From Caldifarciminota bacterium 4484_18 (GTDB taxonomy: Bacteria; Hydrothermota; UBA3073; NMUJ01): 16,382 nucleotides of DNA. Numbering within the stretch: the first letter of the stretch is position 1; every line of letters begins with the position of its first letter. Below are positions 15,781 to 16,382 of this stretch, one piece after another. The stretch covers positions 1 to 16,382 of the forward strand of contig NMUJ01000002.1 of NCBI GenBank assembly GCA_002256535.1. The letters are read 5' to 3'. Made by a program: the position numbers and the translations under genes. Under the pieces are notes generated by a model. That model did not search any database. It saw only the letters and a program-made list of their open reading frames with translations, and was not told the origin of the DNA.

Positions 15781-15841
15781 GGACTCGAACCGTCGACCAT
15801 CCCGCCAAGGCGGGATGCTCTACCTACTGAGCTACCTGGGC
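15781..15841 (-). repeat. tRNA 5' fragment, copy 4 (lacks 3' acceptor strand)
   Basis: Starting at the same GCCCAGGTAGCTCAGT as tRNA-Thr, this 61-nt piece runs through the D-arm, a TCCCG-CCTTGG-CGGGA anticodon arm (6-nt loop) and the T-loop TTCGAGTCC. It then ends in CATTAAAAG instead of the pairing CCTGGGC. It is the complement in kind of copies 1 and 2, which have only the 3' part. The 18-bp ATCCCGCCTTGGCGGGAT is a perfect inverted repeat with a 2-nt centre. It is not a functional tRNA as read. Confidence 0.75.
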
Positions 15842-16382
15842 ATCTACTAAATTCATGTCATCAAATTTCATTGCTTTCCCCCAAACTCCAGTAACCAAAT
15901 GAGCTCCATTTTTTGCTAAACCAGCATTTCCTTTACCAGAATCATCAGGGGTACAAAAATCTTCTGAACCACAACCACCAGCATTTTTTACCCCTAAACG
16001 ATTAAATCTCCACCAGCCAATTAAACTATCAATTGTTGAAACTCCATTTGATGGACAAGTTAAATCCGCTTGCTCGATGACCAATACAAGCCCAAGGAGA
16101 ATTTCCATCAGGAGCTAATCCTGAACAACTTTGACCAAAACAAATCCAGCCAAGATGTTCTTTATTTGCCCAAGCATAACCATAAAGTTTATTCGTTGGA
16201 TTAGTAGAGTTATTTATCCAAGAATCAGCAGTTAAACCATAATCGCTGTTTCCTGGGGTATAAGGGCAATCAGTTCCTCCTAAACAACAATTTTCAAATT
16301 CTCCATCTCCGTCAAAATCGTTATAGCAGTTAGCGGAAATCCAACCAAAATTTTCCGACCAAAGCCAACCGTAAACATTATC
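15824..16382 (-). pseudogene. Partial surface protein with GYAW/GW repeats and LamG-like domain, frameshifted, possibly foreign
   Basis: Entering from the window edge, the minus strand is open for 117 residues to TGA at 16029. It has paired repeats YGWLWSENFGWISANC and YGYAWANKEHLGWICF plus the Asp-rich NDFDGDGEFENCC. At about 16070-16095 sense moves to another frame: QADLTCPSNG, SLIGWWRFN, DDSGKGNAGLAKNGAHLVTG and WGKAMKFD, the last parts typical of LamG/concanavalin-like domains. After KFD, where such domains continue for over 100 residues, the frame runs into the tRNA leader and stops at 15824. So the gene is cut at both ends and frameshifted once. Codon use (GGA, GCT, AAT, TTA) and AT-richness differ from the rest of the contig. 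Similar repeats are, to my knowledge, common in Patescibacteria surface proteins; assignment is inference. Confidence 0.65.

Noticed and set aside
15799..15816. Perfect inverted repeat ATCCCGCCTTGGCGGGAT as an intrinsic terminator
   Set aside because: No T-tract follows on either strand, and it is the anticodon arm of the tRNA fragment.
15251..15841. Calling copies 1, 2 and 4 as tRNA-Gly, tRNA-Ala or tRNA-Pro
   Set aside because: Each lacks half of the acceptor stem and has a 6-nt anticodon loop, so no anticodon can be placed reliably.
15251..15841. CRISPR array
   Set aside because: Repeats are few, unevenly spaced and are tRNA pieces; no cas genes are present.

Overview
The window looks like a metagenomic contig from an uncultured diderm bacterium of a lineage that carries a SprA-type (type IX secretion) outer-membrane protein, for example a WOR-3/FCB-like group. 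That placement is inferred from gene content and not proven. From 1 to about 15,040 the DNA is uniform. The + strand is strongly C-rich and G-poor whichever strand encodes the gene, and the genes are packed so tightly that almost every junction overlaps. From about 15,040 to 15,840 is a mosaic of tRNA pieces, a small GIY-YIG nuclease gene and a gene with an internal deletion. From about 15,860 to the end the DNA is AT-richer, has different codon use and encodes a different kind of protein; it may be foreign or misassembled.

Layout: (1) 1-519 (+) is the C-terminal half of a CaCA-family cation/Ca2+ antiporter, missed by ATG-based gene finding because its start lies outside the window. (2) 507-1442 (+) is MltG, the endolytic murein transglycosylase. 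(3) 1439-6721 (-) is a 1760-residue SprA homologue with a signal peptide, a Shine-Dalgarno site and a recognisable promoter. (4) 6839-9586 (+) is an overlapping trio: a putative exported protein, a putative outer-membrane beta-barrel and a ROK-family sugar kinase. (5) 12398-9568 (-) is an hsp20-lon proteostasis operon. (6) 12486-15034 (+) is a polysaccharide deacetylase-like protein followed by a GT4-like glycosyltransferase. (7) 15240-15023 (-) is a Mth938/DUF498-domain gene with an internal deletion. (8) 15251-15841 (-) holds one intact tRNA-Thr(GGU), two tRNA 3' fragments bracketing the GIY-YIG gene, and one tRNA 5' fragment. (9) 15824-16382 (-) is a frameshifted fragment of a surface protein with GYAW..GW repeats and a LamG-like domain.

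Functionally, most of the main segment concerns the cell envelope (MltG, SprA, barrel, exported protein, deacetylase, glycosyltransferase) and protein quality control (Hsp20, Lon). The only substantial gaps in the first 15 kb are two divergent promoter regions, 6722-6838 and 12399-12485.

The most interesting part is the tRNA-fragment/GIY-YIG array. tRNA 3' fragments that begin exactly at the D-arm sequence GGTAGAGC flank a compact nuclease gene whose stop codon is supplied by the downstream fragment. The 10-mer GGTAGAGCAT also occurs inside the nuclease gene and inside the adjacent Mth938 gene. This could be a minimal tRNA-targeting mobile element or an assembly artefact seeded by tRNA repeats; raw reads would decide.
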